A stretch of DNA of 64,000 nt from positions 1 through 64,000 of the forward strand of contig NZ_FWFP01000011.1 of assembly GCF_900172215.1 (NCBI RefSeq), written 5' to 3'. This document shows positions 1-8,164 of the stretch, one piece after another. The stretch is from Ruegeria meonggei (lineage in GTDB: Bacteria > Pseudomonadota > Alphaproteobacteria > Rhodobacterales > Rhodobacteraceae). The notes beneath the pieces were generated by a model, which saw nothing but the letters and a program-made list of their open reading frames with translations, had not been told where the DNA came from and did no database searches. The position numbers were made by a program, and so were the translations under genes. How positions within the stretch are numbered: position 1 is the stretch's first letter; each line of letters starts with the position of its first letter.

Positions 1-143
1 ACCACTGCCAGACAGTTGTTTGTGAAGTAAACAACGAGAGAGCGCTTGCCCAAACCGACGACCAAGAATATGAAAACCAGACCCGCAGACTCTCGTTATG
101 AATGAGGGAGCCTCGGGGCGCAGGTCAGTTGCAATGATCCTGA

Positions 144-338
144 GACTCGACCACTTTCACAAACGCCAACACTGGCGCTGTCATCACGTACACCGATGTC
201 GATCTAGCCGGCGGATATTTCAGCCAATTTGTTAAATTCACCGGAAATAATACCGATGACGGCGTAAGTGGCTAAGTTGGCCTGAATGTCCAGTTTCAAT
301 CAAACCAATCCAACAACCGCAATAGTGCGTTTGTGTAG
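144..338 (+). pseudogene. Possible decayed 3' end of a coding gene
   Basis: Read from 144, this frame gives about 64 codons with C-rich third positions and a coherent polar protein (it includes the stretch TGAVITYTDVDLAGGYF), broken by a TAA at 273-275 and ended by a TAG at 336-338. Upstream the frame meets TGA codons at 141 and 135 and no start is seen. I do not recognise a family. It looks like the tail of a decayed secreted or surface protein gene, but chance cannot be excluded over so short a stretch. Confidence 0.25.
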
Positions 339-363
339 TTTCGTAGATGAACCAGGTGAATTG

Positions 364-1977
364 CTATTCAGATACATGAGCAAGCTTTCCATCCCAGTCT
401 TCTGTCAAAATTTTGGGTTCCGGCGGATCAGCTATGTAAGACGGAGTCATAATTTGTGTCCCATTTTCATTGAACACGTCTACAATGTTCTCCCGAAGAT
501 CCGACAATATCTTTGGCAAGCTTGATCCACGAGAAGTGTAGGCATTGATTTCATAGTTGATAGCGTAGTCTGCCAACTGGGTCCAAAGCACAAATGGCTC
601 CGGACTTTTTCTCAGCCCTTGAGTTCGATGTGCCGCCTCTATGAGCATCGCTTTGATTTTCCGTGGAGGCTCCTCGTACCCAATTCCTACGGTTGTATGA
701 ACCAACAGTCCGCGGCCATCCACTTTTCGGGAATAATTCACAACTTCGGAATTGAGCAGTTGAGCATTTGGAATGCTGATCATCTCGTTCTTGATCGATT
801 TGATGAGCGTTTCCATCAGTTTGATCTCAGTTACGTCGCCAATCTTGTCACCGACCTGAATTCGATCACCTACATTGGTACTGCGCCTGTAGATGACAAA
901 CAGACCGGCCATCATATTCGAGACGACCGTGTTCGACCCCAACGATACCATGATACCGGCAAGTATAGTCAGGCCCTGAAAAGCACGAGAGTCAGATGCG
1001 GGAATATAAGGGTAGGCAAACACCAGCGCGATAACAATCAGCAAAGCCCTGCACAGCATTTTTGTTGGTGCAATCCAATGATCTTCAAAGTCTTTCAGTT
1101 GGAAAGCGCCGCTCTCGACGTTGTCGAAAAAAAGATCGAGGCCTCGAATTCCTAACCGTGTCACAGCTGCGATGATTGCGAGCATGATCAAGTTGGGGAT
1201 ATATCCAACAATTGCCAAAACGACAGATACGAGCGGCTCGCTGACGTATTTCAAAAGGATTTGGGCAATGCCTTGTGTTTCTGCAAAGGAGAGCAGCACC
1301 AATGAGAGGTAATAGTAGAAAAAGAACAAAAACAGGACCCACATCAATATGTGGATTGTATAGACGATAATCGAGGCGATTGCCCTGCTTCTTAAGATCG
1401 ACTTCGTGGCCTCCTCTACGCCTTCAGCTCTCTTTTCCAAATTCCGTCTTATGTAGTTTAAAAGTTTTCGCCGCTTCGCAAAAAACGCGTATGAAGCGAG
1501 GGCGAAGACTGCCGTCCAAGCAAATGCAGCCATCGCACTATCTACTCTGCCCTCATTGGACCGAGCATCTCGGTATTGAAGGATTGCAGTCTCAATCGCT
1601 TCTGCCTGTAGCCCAGCAAGAACTTCAATAGCCATTTGTTCGTGCTCAGCATCAGCTTGGGTGGTTATCGTAACCATCTGCCCGTCAACGCGTATCATTT
1701 TCCCAAATTCGGCGTCCGAAATCTCAAGCTGAACTGAAACTTTCGTGGATGAATCGGCGACCTGAGCAATACGTTCCTCAATCTTTCTCGCTCGTTCGGT
1801 TGCGGGCAACGCACTCGAGCCGCGAACCAAGAATAACTCTTCGCCATCCACAATCACCGGCGCAATATACTCGGGATCATCTCTCTCTTCAGTCGGTGTT
1901 AGAATTTCTTCTGTCTGAGCAAACGCGACACCGCAGACGAACAGAAGTGGCAGTAACCAAAGTGTAAGAGCCCTCAT
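364..1977 (-). CDS. MscS-family mechanosensitive channel, long form
   Basis: A 537-residue membrane protein of the small-conductance mechanosensitive channel family, which opens pores under membrane tension to release solutes. Residues 1-20 form a signal peptide (cleavage near VAFA-Q). A periplasmic helical domain follows, then about five hydrophobic segments. The last one (near TILAGIMVSLGSNTVVSNMM) is the pore helix, and the beta-domain starts at GDRIQVGDKIGDV. At 537 residues it is almost twice the length of E. coli MscS, as in the larger family members. The ATG overlaps the ancestral stop of the upstream mscS gene as ATGA, and an AGGAG lies at 1985-1989, so the two genes were translationally coupled. 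The physiological ligand or trigger is unknown. Confidence 0.85.
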   Translation of the reverse strand: MRALTLWLLPLLFVCGVAFAQTEEILTPTEERDDPEYIAPVIVDGEELFLVRGSSALPATERARKIEERIAQVADSSTKVSVQLEISDAEFGKMIRVDGQMVTITTQADAEHEQMAIEVLAGLQAEAIETAILQYRDARSNEGRVDSAMAAFAWTAVFALASYAFFAKRRKLLNYIRRNLEKRAEGVEEATKSILRSRAIASIIVYTIHILMWVLFLFFFYYYLSLVLLSFAETQGIAQILLKYVSEPLVSVVLAIVGYIPNLIMLAIIAAVTRLGIRGLDLFFDNVESGAFQLKDFEDHWIAPTKMLCRALLIVIALVFAYPYIPASDSRAFQGLTILAGIMVSLGSNTVVSNMMAGLFVIYRRSTNVGDRIQVGDKIGDVTEIKLMETLIKSIKNEMISIPNAQLLNSEVVNYSRKVDGRGLLVHTTVGIGYEEPPRKIKAMLIEAAHRTQGLRKSPEPFVLWTQLADYAINYEINAYTSRGSSLPKILSDLRENIVDVFNENGTQIMTPSYIADPPEPKILTEDWDGKLAHVSE

Positions 1978-2096
1978 GATTTTGCTCCTTCTACGGGGAT
2001 TATGTGCACATCGCGTTGCGGGAACGGTATGGATATACCTTCCGTGTCAAACCGCTCTTTTGCGTGACCAGTAAGGTCCCAATAGACGGTCCACTA
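1974..2096 (-). pseudogene. Detached C-terminal tail of the upstream mscS gene, behind an in-frame TAG
   Basis: Past the TAG at 2094-2096 the same frame stays open for 39 codons and encodes WTVYWDLTGHAKERFDTEGI followed by the SIPFPQRDVHI motif, which is the standard MscS C-terminus. It then ends in TGA at 1974-1976, overlapping the next gene's ATG (1975-1977) as ATGA. In family members a Tyr sits where the TAG is (DYW motif), so one base change (TAC or TAT to TAG) explains the break. Confidence 0.8.
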
Positions 2097-3296
2097 GTCA
2101 TCTGACTTGGACCAAGGGCGGCAGAAGATGTTGACGGAGTTGTCTCCCAACTCACCCACGAAAATTTCTGGTTGTGGTGTCTTCAGACAAAGCTGGTGAC
2201 GCGCAACCAAGTCCTTGAGGACCTCAATTGATTGGGCAGCGTTGTCCGAATAGGCGATACCAAAGACCAGATCGACCCGACGTTCTTCGGATGCACTTAC
2301 ATTAGTAATCACATCCCCCCAAATCTTACTATTTGGAACTATAATAATCTGATTGTCGAAAGTTCTGATCTTGGTCGAAACCACCGACATCTCATCCACA
2401 AACCCAGATGAGCCGCCTACTTGAATATAGTCGCCAGTGTCGAATGGCTTGAGAACCATGATCATCAGACCGCTTGCGAGGTTTCCCAGCGTTTCCTGCA
2501 ATGCAAAACCTAGGATGAACGACAAACCGCCGAGCACGGCAAAAAGCGGTGTAACGTTAACTCCGAACAAAGCTAAAACGACGAGTATGCCAAGGACGAA
2601 AACAGCCCAGTACACGGCGGTGGCAATGAAGCGTTTCAGCATTCTGGAGATAGTTGGAATTTTATTCAGACCCTTTTCGGTGACCCGGCGCACCATTCGA
2701 GCAATGAACATCATGGCCCAAACTGCCAACAAAACACCCAGACCGGCCATCAGCAGACCGACGCCCCCATCCCACGAGAACAACCACGCCCAAGCGTTCT
2801 GAAAAAGTGTTTGAAGATCGGTCGTTTTTAGGGCTCCCGTTTTCAACGCGAGAATATAGTCAGTATGCGGCTCCAGATCTTCCGCCTTTGCGCCTTTCAG
2901 GGTCCATGCTTCGAGCACCAGGCGATACTTGTCGAGAATGTCTGATCCAGAGTCGTTCAAGGAGGACAACTGAGACCGCAAGCTGTCTTCCCGAGTTCCG
3001 CTCGCCGAACGAAGTTGCAAGTTTACTTGCGCGACTTCTTCGAGCCGAGAGCGCACATAGTTCTGCCAAGTACCAGCAACCTGGGAAAGTTCATCCGCAG
3101 TTAAGGGAACAAGTAGGATCTCGAGATCGTCGGCCGCAATCATCTCATCAGCGACTGCATTGATGAGATCGTCATTCTCGACTTCCAAAGCCTCTTGGTC
3201 GGCCTCAGTCTCTTGCGCGCCGGCAGGAAAAGCACTCGCTAGTGCCGTGAACCAAATGAATGACCAAATCGTCAACGTTCTCAGTGCTCGTCTCAT
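2094..3296 (-). CDS. MscS-family mechanosensitive channel, truncated by a nonsense codon
   Basis: A 400-residue product as read. It has a signal peptide (MRRALRTLTIWSF to PAGAQ), a helical periplasmic region, three or four membrane segments (GVGLLMAGLGVLLAVWAMMF, AVYWAVFVLGILVVLALF, and the pore helix near ATLGNLASGLMI) and the MscS beta-domain (FDTGDYIQVGGSSGFVDE). The ATG at 3296 is preferred to an upstream start at 3398 because an AGGGGA ribosome site precedes it and the signal peptide begins there. The protein stops after RPWSKSDD, where homologues continue with YW, so about 39 residues are lost. Whether the shortened protein still assembles is unknown. It is cotranscribed with the MscS gene downstream. 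Confidence 0.8.
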   Translation of the reverse strand: MRRALRTLTIWSFIWFTALASAFPAGAQETEADQEALEVENDDLINAVADEMIAADDLEILLVPLTADELSQVAGTWQNYVRSRLEEVAQVNLQLRSASGTREDSLRSQLSSLNDSGSDILDKYRLVLEAWTLKGAKAEDLEPHTDYILALKTGALKTTDLQTLFQNAWAWLFSWDGGVGLLMAGLGVLLAVWAMMFIARMVRRVTEKGLNKIPTISRMLKRFIATAVYWAVFVLGILVVLALFGVNVTPLFAVLGGLSFILGFALQETLGNLASGLMIMVLKPFDTGDYIQVGGSSGFVDEMSVVSTKIRTFDNQIIIVPNSKIWGDVITNVSASEERRVDLVFGIAYSDNAAQSIEVLKDLVARHQLCLKTPQPEIFVGELGDNSVNIFCRPWSKSDD

Positions 3297-4148
3297 CTGT
3301 CTGTCCCCTAATTCTTTAACGGTCGAAAAGAGCACACACAGACGCAACAAATCCAGACTTATGTTTATGTTTGAATATTTCCCTGTGACGAACCCCACGG
3401 ATTTTTGGGTCGCAGTCGATATAGAGAACCTCTCAAATTGGCGGAACCACAGATCTGCGAACGAAACTGAAATTTCCGCAGAGGGGTCATAAGCTTGCCG
3501 TGCACGTAGAATTGAGAGCCTTTTCCATTAGACCCATTAAACCAAGATAACGACCTCCTGGCGACACCACTCACTTGCGTCTCCAGGAGGCAACCAGACA
3601 AGTCTGGCGAATGCGCGAGCAACAGAGGTAATACAAATTCGCCACGCATTCGATTACTTGAATCTAAAACACAACAAATCAAGTAATTTTACGCGCGCCA
3701 AAAGTTTGCTCTCGCGTGCTTGAGAATTTCTTGTTTATTCCAGCTTACACGTCCGCTCCAGAAAACGTGGCGGCGCTGTGCAAATGGCAGGTTACGAACT
3801 TGGACTATAGCGAACAGAATTTGCGCTCATGCCAACTTGGTTGACTAACCGCGGCCAAGTGCTCATTCTACATAGTCTGGCTAGTCCCATCGTCAGGCTA
3901 GTACCCCGCGTTGCCCATCATCCCAGATAAAGGTGACGCGGGGAACTTTGATCCATCTTTCGATCAGTACCGTAGCACCAACACCCCAAAACTACCGCCC
4001 GCGTTATTCACTTGGTTTCCCTCCGAATGATGCGGGTTCTTTTGGGGGGGATGGACGAACTACTTCTGATTAAGGACTGGGTGATGTCTGGCTGGCTTAA
4101 ACTTCGGCCAACTGTTCGGGTGCGCCACGGAAATGTCGGCACTGGGCT
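3297..4148. other. Long intergenic region without a supportable gene
   Basis: About 850 bases between the mscS start and the end of the yedI-like gene. No frame has coding-like composition, though it should hold the mscS promoter. Two things stand out: a perfect 8-bp inverted repeat (CCCCGCGT at 3904-3911, ACGCGGGG at 3936-3943) and a run of seven Gs at 4044-4050. A 33-codon frame at 4051-4152 follows the G run but has no recognisable content. Confidence 0.5.
3904..3943. repeat. 8-bp inverted repeat in non-coding DNA
   Basis: CCCCGCGT and ACGCGGGG flank a 24-base spacer. No T run follows on either strand, so it is not a standard terminator. Function is unknown; it may be a remnant. Confidence 0.35.
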
Positions 4149-5114
4149 CTAAGCGGACTTTCCAGAAAATACTCCAAGTACCGGACCAATCACCTTGGTC
4201 GCCAAGGGGATCAACACAAACCCCCAGGCTAGGCCAAACACACCGTCCATCGTCGCTTTGGCAATCCACTCAACAGCGCCTACATACTGCGCCGACACCA
4301 TGTGCCCAACAACGTAAGCCCAGTCATGAATATGGTGCCCCAGCCAGCCAAAGCCCAAAACCTCGAGCCCGTGAATGATGATCGAACCACCGACCCACAG
4401 CATCGCCGCAGTGCCTACGATAGACAGTACTTTCATCACCACCGGCATCGCTTTGACCAAACCCCTACCCGCTCCGCGGCCAATCGGTGTTGGCGCGTTT
4501 TTCGCCAGGAAAAGCCCGACATCGTCCATTTTGACGATCAACGCGACCGAGCCATAGACCGCCAGCGTTACGCCAAGGCCAACAACCGCAAGCGTCGCGG
4601 CCTGCATCCAGATGTTCGGTGCCTCAATCGCGGCAAGTGCAATGGTCATGATCTCAGCCGACAGGATGAAATCGGTCTTGATCGCGCCCTTGACCTTCTG
4701 CTCCTCAAGATGACCCGGATCTGGATTTTTCATATCTTCGTCAATGACGTGGCTGCCATGCGGAAACAGGACATGAAAGATCTTTTCAGCGCCCTCGAAA
4801 CATAAATAGGACCCGCCCAACATCAACAGTGGCGTGATCAGCCAGGGCGCAAAATTGGCAAGCAACAAAGCCACCGGAAGCAACAAAACGATCTTGTTGA
4901 AAACAGATCCGCGTGCAATTCGCCAGATGATCGGCAATTCGCGCGCTGGTGCGAAACCCTGAACGTATTTCGGCGTCACCGCAGCATCGTCGATTATGAC
5001 ACCAGCGGTCTTGGCCCCGGCCTTACCCGCCGCAGCCACGACGTCATCCACCGAAGACGCCGCAACTTTTGCGATCCCTGCTACATCATCCAACAGGGCC
5101 AACAGACCGCTCAT
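4149..5114 (-). CDS. yedI: DUF808 (YedI-type) inner-membrane protein
   Basis: A 321-residue membrane protein of the DUF808 family, with the family-typical N-terminus SGLLALLDDVAGIAKVAAS, then KTAGVIIDDAAVTPKYVQG and the conserved KGAIKTDFILSAEIMTIAL block. Several hydrophobic segments follow. Length fits the family (about 300-320). The family has no firmly assigned biochemical role and this gene's neighbours give no hint. It is transcribed divergently from the downstream gap gene. The start has an AGGAAG ribosome site just upstream. Confidence 0.85.
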   Translation of the reverse strand: MSGLLALLDDVAGIAKVAASSVDDVVAAAGKAGAKTAGVIIDDAAVTPKYVQGFAPARELPIIWRIARGSVFNKIVLLLPVALLLANFAPWLITPLLMLGGSYLCFEGAEKIFHVLFPHGSHVIDEDMKNPDPGHLEEQKVKGAIKTDFILSAEIMTIALAAIEAPNIWMQAATLAVVGLGVTLAVYGSVALIVKMDDVGLFLAKNAPTPIGRGAGRGLVKAMPVVMKVLSIVGTAAMLWVGGSIIIHGLEVLGFGWLGHHIHDWAYVVGHMVSAQYVGAVEWIAKATMDGVFGLAWGFVLIPLATKVIGPVLGVFSGKSA

Positions 5115-5167
5115 GCTGCTTCCTTTCTTATCATCTGCCGCTTCCGGACCCTACCTGATCGGGCGGC

Positions 5168-5208
5168 TAGCGCAAGCGTTAGCGCAACCGGCGCAGGTTT
5201 GCGCTAAC
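5168..5208. promoter_or_regulatory. Operator cluster upstream of the first gap gene
   Basis: TAGCGCAA at 5168-5175, GTTAGCGCAA at 5178-5187 and its inverted partner TTGCGCTAAC at 5199-5208. The last two form an inverted repeat with an 11-base spacer. The second gap gene is preceded by the related perfect palindrome GTTAGCGCTAAC (6550-6561). Palindromes with a central CG are typical of LacI-family operators, and a central-carbon regulator such as CceR is a possible binder; that is inference. Confidence 0.55.
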
Positions 5209-5295
5209 ACGTTAAAAATATGTCACTTTTGCTCTTTTGAGAACGCCAAATGACCGTTATATGGCCCAGAAAGCAAGCGCATCTGGAGGCTTCAT

Positions 5296-6297
5296 ATGAC
5301 CATCAAGGTCGGTATCAATGGTTTTGGCCGTATTGGCCGCTGCACCCTGTCGCACATCGCCGCTTCGGGCCGGAACGACATTGAAGTGATCAAGGTCAAC
5401 GCAACAGGCCCGCTGGAAACAACCGCGCATCTGCTGAAATACGACAGTGTCCACGGACGCTTTCCCCGTGACGTCGCCATCACCCAAAACTCGATGGACC
5501 TGGGCCGTGGCCCGATGGAGATGTTCTCGACCTATAACATGAACGAACTGGACTGGGATGGCTGCGACGTCGTACTTGAATGCACCGGCAAGTTCAACGA
5601 TGGCCTGAAAGCCAACACCCATCTGGAACGCGGCGCCCAAAAGGTTCTGCTGTCGGCCCCCGGCACAAATGTGGACAAAACCATCGTCTATGGCGTCAAC
5701 CACAACAGCCTGACCGTTCAGGACAAGATGATTTCGAACGGCTCGTGCACCACGAACTGCCTTGCGCCGCTTGCCAAGGTTTTGGACGAAGGCATCGGGA
5801 TTGAGCACGGCATTATGACCACGATCCACGCCTATACCGGCGATCAGCCGACGCTGGACCGCCGTCATGGCGACCTTTACCGCGCGCGGGCCGCATCCAT
5901 GTCGATGATCCCGACCTCGACCGGCGCGGCCAAGGCGTTGGGTGAGGTTCTGCCCAACCTCAAAGGTCGTTTGGACGGGTCTGCCATCCGCGTGCCAACA
6001 CCGAACGTATCAGCCGTTGACCTGACTTTCCGCGCTGGGCGCGATGTCACGGTCGACGAAGTGAACGCTGTCGTTCGCGAAGCCGCGCAAGGACCGATGC
6101 AGCGTGTTCTGGGCTATGAGCCCGCACCGCTGGTGTCGACCGACTTCAACCACACCGAAGAAAGCTCGATCTTTGCGCCAGACCAGACGCGCGTGGTGAA
6201 CAATCGCATGGTGCGTGTGTTGGCTTGGTACGACAATGAATGGGCCTTTTCTGTACGCATGGCTGACGTTGCAGTTGCGATGGGCCGGCTTAACTAA
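5296..6297 (+). CDS. gap: Glyceraldehyde-3-phosphate dehydrogenase, paralogue lacking the NAD-binding Asp
   Basis: A 333-residue cytosolic enzyme converting glyceraldehyde-3-phosphate to 1,3-bisphosphoglycerate, or the reverse. The Rossmann motif INGFGRIGR is at residues 7-15 and the catalytic Cys is at 151 in NGSCTTNC. The canonical N-D pair after the second beta strand, whose Asp contacts the NAD ribose, reads Asn35-Ala36 here, whereas the second paralogue at 6595 has Asn35-Asp36. Loss of that Asp often goes with relaxed or NADP specificity, which would suit a gluconeogenic role; this is inference. The gene has its own TTAGCGC operators upstream. The erythrose-4-phosphate dehydrogenase relatives are an alternative. 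Confidence 0.88.
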   Translation: MTIKVGINGFGRIGRCTLSHIAASGRNDIEVIKVNATGPLETTAHLLKYDSVHGRFPRDVAITQNSMDLGRGPMEMFSTYNMNELDWDGCDVVLECTGKFNDGLKANTHLERGAQKVLLSAPGTNVDKTIVYGVNHNSLTVQDKMISNGSCTTNCLAPLAKVLDEGIGIEHGIMTTIHAYTGDQPTLDRRHGDLYRARAASMSMIPTSTGAAKALGEVLPNLKGRLDGSAIRVPTPNVSAVDLTFRAGRDVTVDEVNAVVREAAQGPMQRVLGYEPAPLVSTDFNHTEESSIFAPDQTRVVNNRMVRVLAWYDNEWAFSVRMADVAVAMGRLN

Positions 6298-6323
6298 GAC
6301 CACTTTGAATTCTTGAACCTTTT

Positions 6324-6350
6324 TGCCCGCTCAGGTTATCTGGGCGGGCA
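6324..6350 (+). terminator. Stem-loop after the first gap gene
   Basis: TGCCCGCTCAG and CTGGGCGGGCA pair over 11 positions, with one G-T wobble and a five-base loop. No clear T run follows, so it may be an mRNA-stabilising or attenuating hairpin rather than a true terminator. Confidence 0.4.
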
Positions 6351-6368
6351 TTGTCGTTCGGGGCCACT

Positions 6369-6512
6369 ATGACCAATCAAATCGCAATTTGGCTAGGCCT
6401 GCTGATTCTAGGCGGGTGTGTGGTCGACTATGCCCTGTTTGGACCCGAGCATTTTGTGTTTTTGGGCAAAAAGCTTTATGCCTTTCTGGACTGGCTCGCT
6501 TTCTGGCGCTGA
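6369..6512 (+). CDS. Small membrane protein (47 aa) between the two gap genes
   Basis: The frame from ATG 6369 to TGA 6510-6512 encodes 47 residues beginning MTNQIAIWLGLLILGG. It has one N-terminal transmembrane segment, then a short aromatic, positively charged tail (LGKKLYAFLDWLAFWR). The composition is natural and it sits between two gap genes on the same strand. The ribosome site is weak (GGGG eight bases upstream). I recall similar short ORFs in this place in roseobacters but cannot confirm it here. No function is assigned. A decaying fragment is the alternative. Confidence 0.5.
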   Translation: MTNQIAIWLGLLILGGCVVDYALFGPEHFVFLGKKLYAFLDWLAFWR

Positions 6513-6524
6513 CAGAGGTTTTGC

Positions 6525-6561
6525 TTGACTTTCGTGTCAACTTAGCTTTGTTAGCGCTAAC
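6525..6561 (+). promoter_or_regulatory. Promoter and palindromic operator of the second gap gene
   Basis: A -35-like TTGACT at 6525-6530 is followed by the perfect 12-bp palindrome GTTAGCGCTAAC at 6550-6561, sitting where the -10 element would be. A repressor bound here would block polymerase. The palindrome matches the half-sites in front of the first gap gene, suggesting one regulator for both. Confidence 0.55.
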
Positions 6562-6594
6562 TTAATATTGGCCGACATTCGGACGGAGCAGAAC

Positions 6595-7599
6595 ATGACA
6601 CTCAAGCTGGCAATAAACGGATTTGGACGGATCGGACGCGGTGTTCTGCGTGCGGTAATGGAATCGGGCCGCACGGATGTCGAGATTGTTGCGATCAACG
6701 ATCTGGCCAAGCCGGAGATAAACGCGCATCTGTTTGAGTTCGACAGCGTGCATGGACGCTACACAAAACCCGTAACCCTGACGGATGCCGGTCTGGACGT
6801 CGGCGCCGGCCCTATCCGCCTGACCAGTGAGCGTGAGCCGGAAAAGCTGGATTGGTCCGATGTAGATGTTGTTCTGGAATGCACCGGTGTTTTCCGGACC
6901 CGCGAAGCCGCCTCTCGCCACTTTGAGAACGGTGCGACCAAGGTTCTAATTTCGGCTCCCGCGCGTGGTGATGGCGGCGTTAAGACTATTGTCTTTGGCG
7001 TCAATGATGACGAACTGACTGCCGAGGACAGGATCGTGTCCAACGCATCCTGCACCACCAACTGCTTGTCTCCGGTCGCAGCCGCGCTGGATGCGGGTCT
7101 TGGTATCGTGCACGGAAACATGACCACCGTTCACGCCTATACTGCCAGCCAGCCGGTTCACGATACAGCCGGCAAAGACCCTTACCTGTCGCGCGCCGCA
7201 GCGTTGTCGATGATCCCCACCACCACCGGCGCGGCATCCGCTGTCGGCTTGGTTCTGCCGCAGCTGGCGGGAAAACTGACCGGCCAGGCAATCCGCGTTC
7301 CAACGCCCAACGTCTCGGTTGTGGATCTGGTTGCCGAAGTCTCGCGCCCAACCACGGAAGAGGAAGTAAACGCGCTGTTCACTGAAGCAGCCGCTAAGAT
7401 TCCGGGTGTTCTGGCTGCTGAAGACCGACCGCTGATCTCAGTGGATTTCAACCATGATGCGCACAGTTCGACCGTTTCTCTGCCAGAAACCAAAGTCACC
7501 GACGGCACGCTGGTCCGCGTGCTGGCCTGGTATGACAACGAATGGGGTTTCTCGAATCGGATGCTGGACACAGCGGCGGCGATGGGTGCCCTAACCTAA
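6595..7599 (+). CDS. gap: Glyceraldehyde-3-phosphate dehydrogenase, NAD-type paralogue
   Basis: A 334-residue GAPDH. INGFGRIGR is at residues 7-15, Asn35-Asp36 gives the canonical NAD-specificity aspartate, and the catalytic Cys lies in NASCTTNC. The ATG at 6595 is chosen because a GGAG site sits about eight bases before it; a TTG at 6568 would add nine residues that homologues lack. Its 3' end overlaps the convergent coaD gene by nine bases. The pairing with the Asp-lacking paralogue at 5296 suggests separate glycolytic and gluconeogenic roles, regulated through the shared TTAGCGC-type operator. Confidence 0.92.
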   Translation: MTLKLAINGFGRIGRGVLRAVMESGRTDVEIVAINDLAKPEINAHLFEFDSVHGRYTKPVTLTDAGLDVGAGPIRLTSEREPEKLDWSDVDVVLECTGVFRTREAASRHFENGATKVLISAPARGDGGVKTIVFGVNDDELTAEDRIVSNASCTTNCLSPVAAALDAGLGIVHGNMTTVHAYTASQPVHDTAGKDPYLSRAAALSMIPTTTGAASAVGLVLPQLAGKLTGQAIRVPTPNVSVVDLVAEVSRPTTEEEVNALFTEAAAKIPGVLAAEDRPLISVDFNHDAHSSTVSLPETKVTDGTLVRVLAWYDNEWGFSNRMLDTAAAMGALT

Positions 7600-8082
7600 C
7601 CTTTCACGCAAAGCGGCATTGACGCGAGGCGTGACGAAATTCGACACGTCCCCGTCAAGCCGAGCGATCTCTTTGACCAGTTTCGACGCGATCGCCTGAT
7701 GCCTTGCTTCGGCCATCAGGAACACGGTTTCGATGGAATCGTCGAGAACCCGGTTCATGCCGACCATCTGGAATTCGTACTCGAAATCTGCCACCGCCCT
7801 TAGTCCGCGGACGATGATCTGTGCGCCGACGTCGCTGGCACAATCGATCAGAAGATTTTCAAACGGATGCGCGACAATTTCAGTGGCAGTCTGTGCGGAT
7901 AAAAACGCACATTCTGCCTCGATCATTGCCACGCGTTCTTCCAGCGAAAACAATGGTCCCTTGTCGCGGTTGATCGCAACGCCAATGACCAACTTGTCAA
8001 CCAAAGCAGACGCGCGGCGAATAATGTCGATATGACCCAAAGTGATTGGATCGAATGTTCCGGGATATAATCCAACCCTCAT
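7591..8082 (-). CDS. coaD: Phosphopantetheine adenylyltransferase
   Basis: A 163-residue enzyme of coenzyme A biosynthesis that transfers AMP from ATP to 4'-phosphopantetheine, giving dephospho-CoA. The nucleotidyltransferase signature is at the N-terminus (GTFDPITLGHIDII, T/HxGH type), with the conserved RGLRAVADFEYEFQM block mid-protein. Length matches the bacterial family (about 160). An AGGAGG site lies six bases before the ATG. It converges on the second gap gene with a nine-base overlap. Confidence 0.96.
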   Translation of the reverse strand: MRVGLYPGTFDPITLGHIDIIRRASALVDKLVIGVAINRDKGPLFSLEERVAMIEAECAFLSAQTATEIVAHPFENLLIDCASDVGAQIIVRGLRAVADFEYEFQMVGMNRVLDDSIETVFLMAEARHQAIASKLVKEIARLDGDVSNFVTPRVNAALRERLG

Positions 8083-8164
8083 AGGGGCCTCCTGCGCAAC
8101 AATATTTCCGCGCTAGCAAACATAACTTCACCAAAGGTGCAAGAGGGTACGGGGCAGTCAGGAC

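Noticed and set aside
3365-3682. A 105-codon minus-strand frame upstream of mscS.
   Set aside because: No ribosome site or coding-like composition, and the protein is low in hydrophobic structure with no family signal.
4051-4152. A 33-codon frame after a run of seven Gs.
   Set aside because: The G run is not a clear ribosome site and nothing recognisable is encoded.
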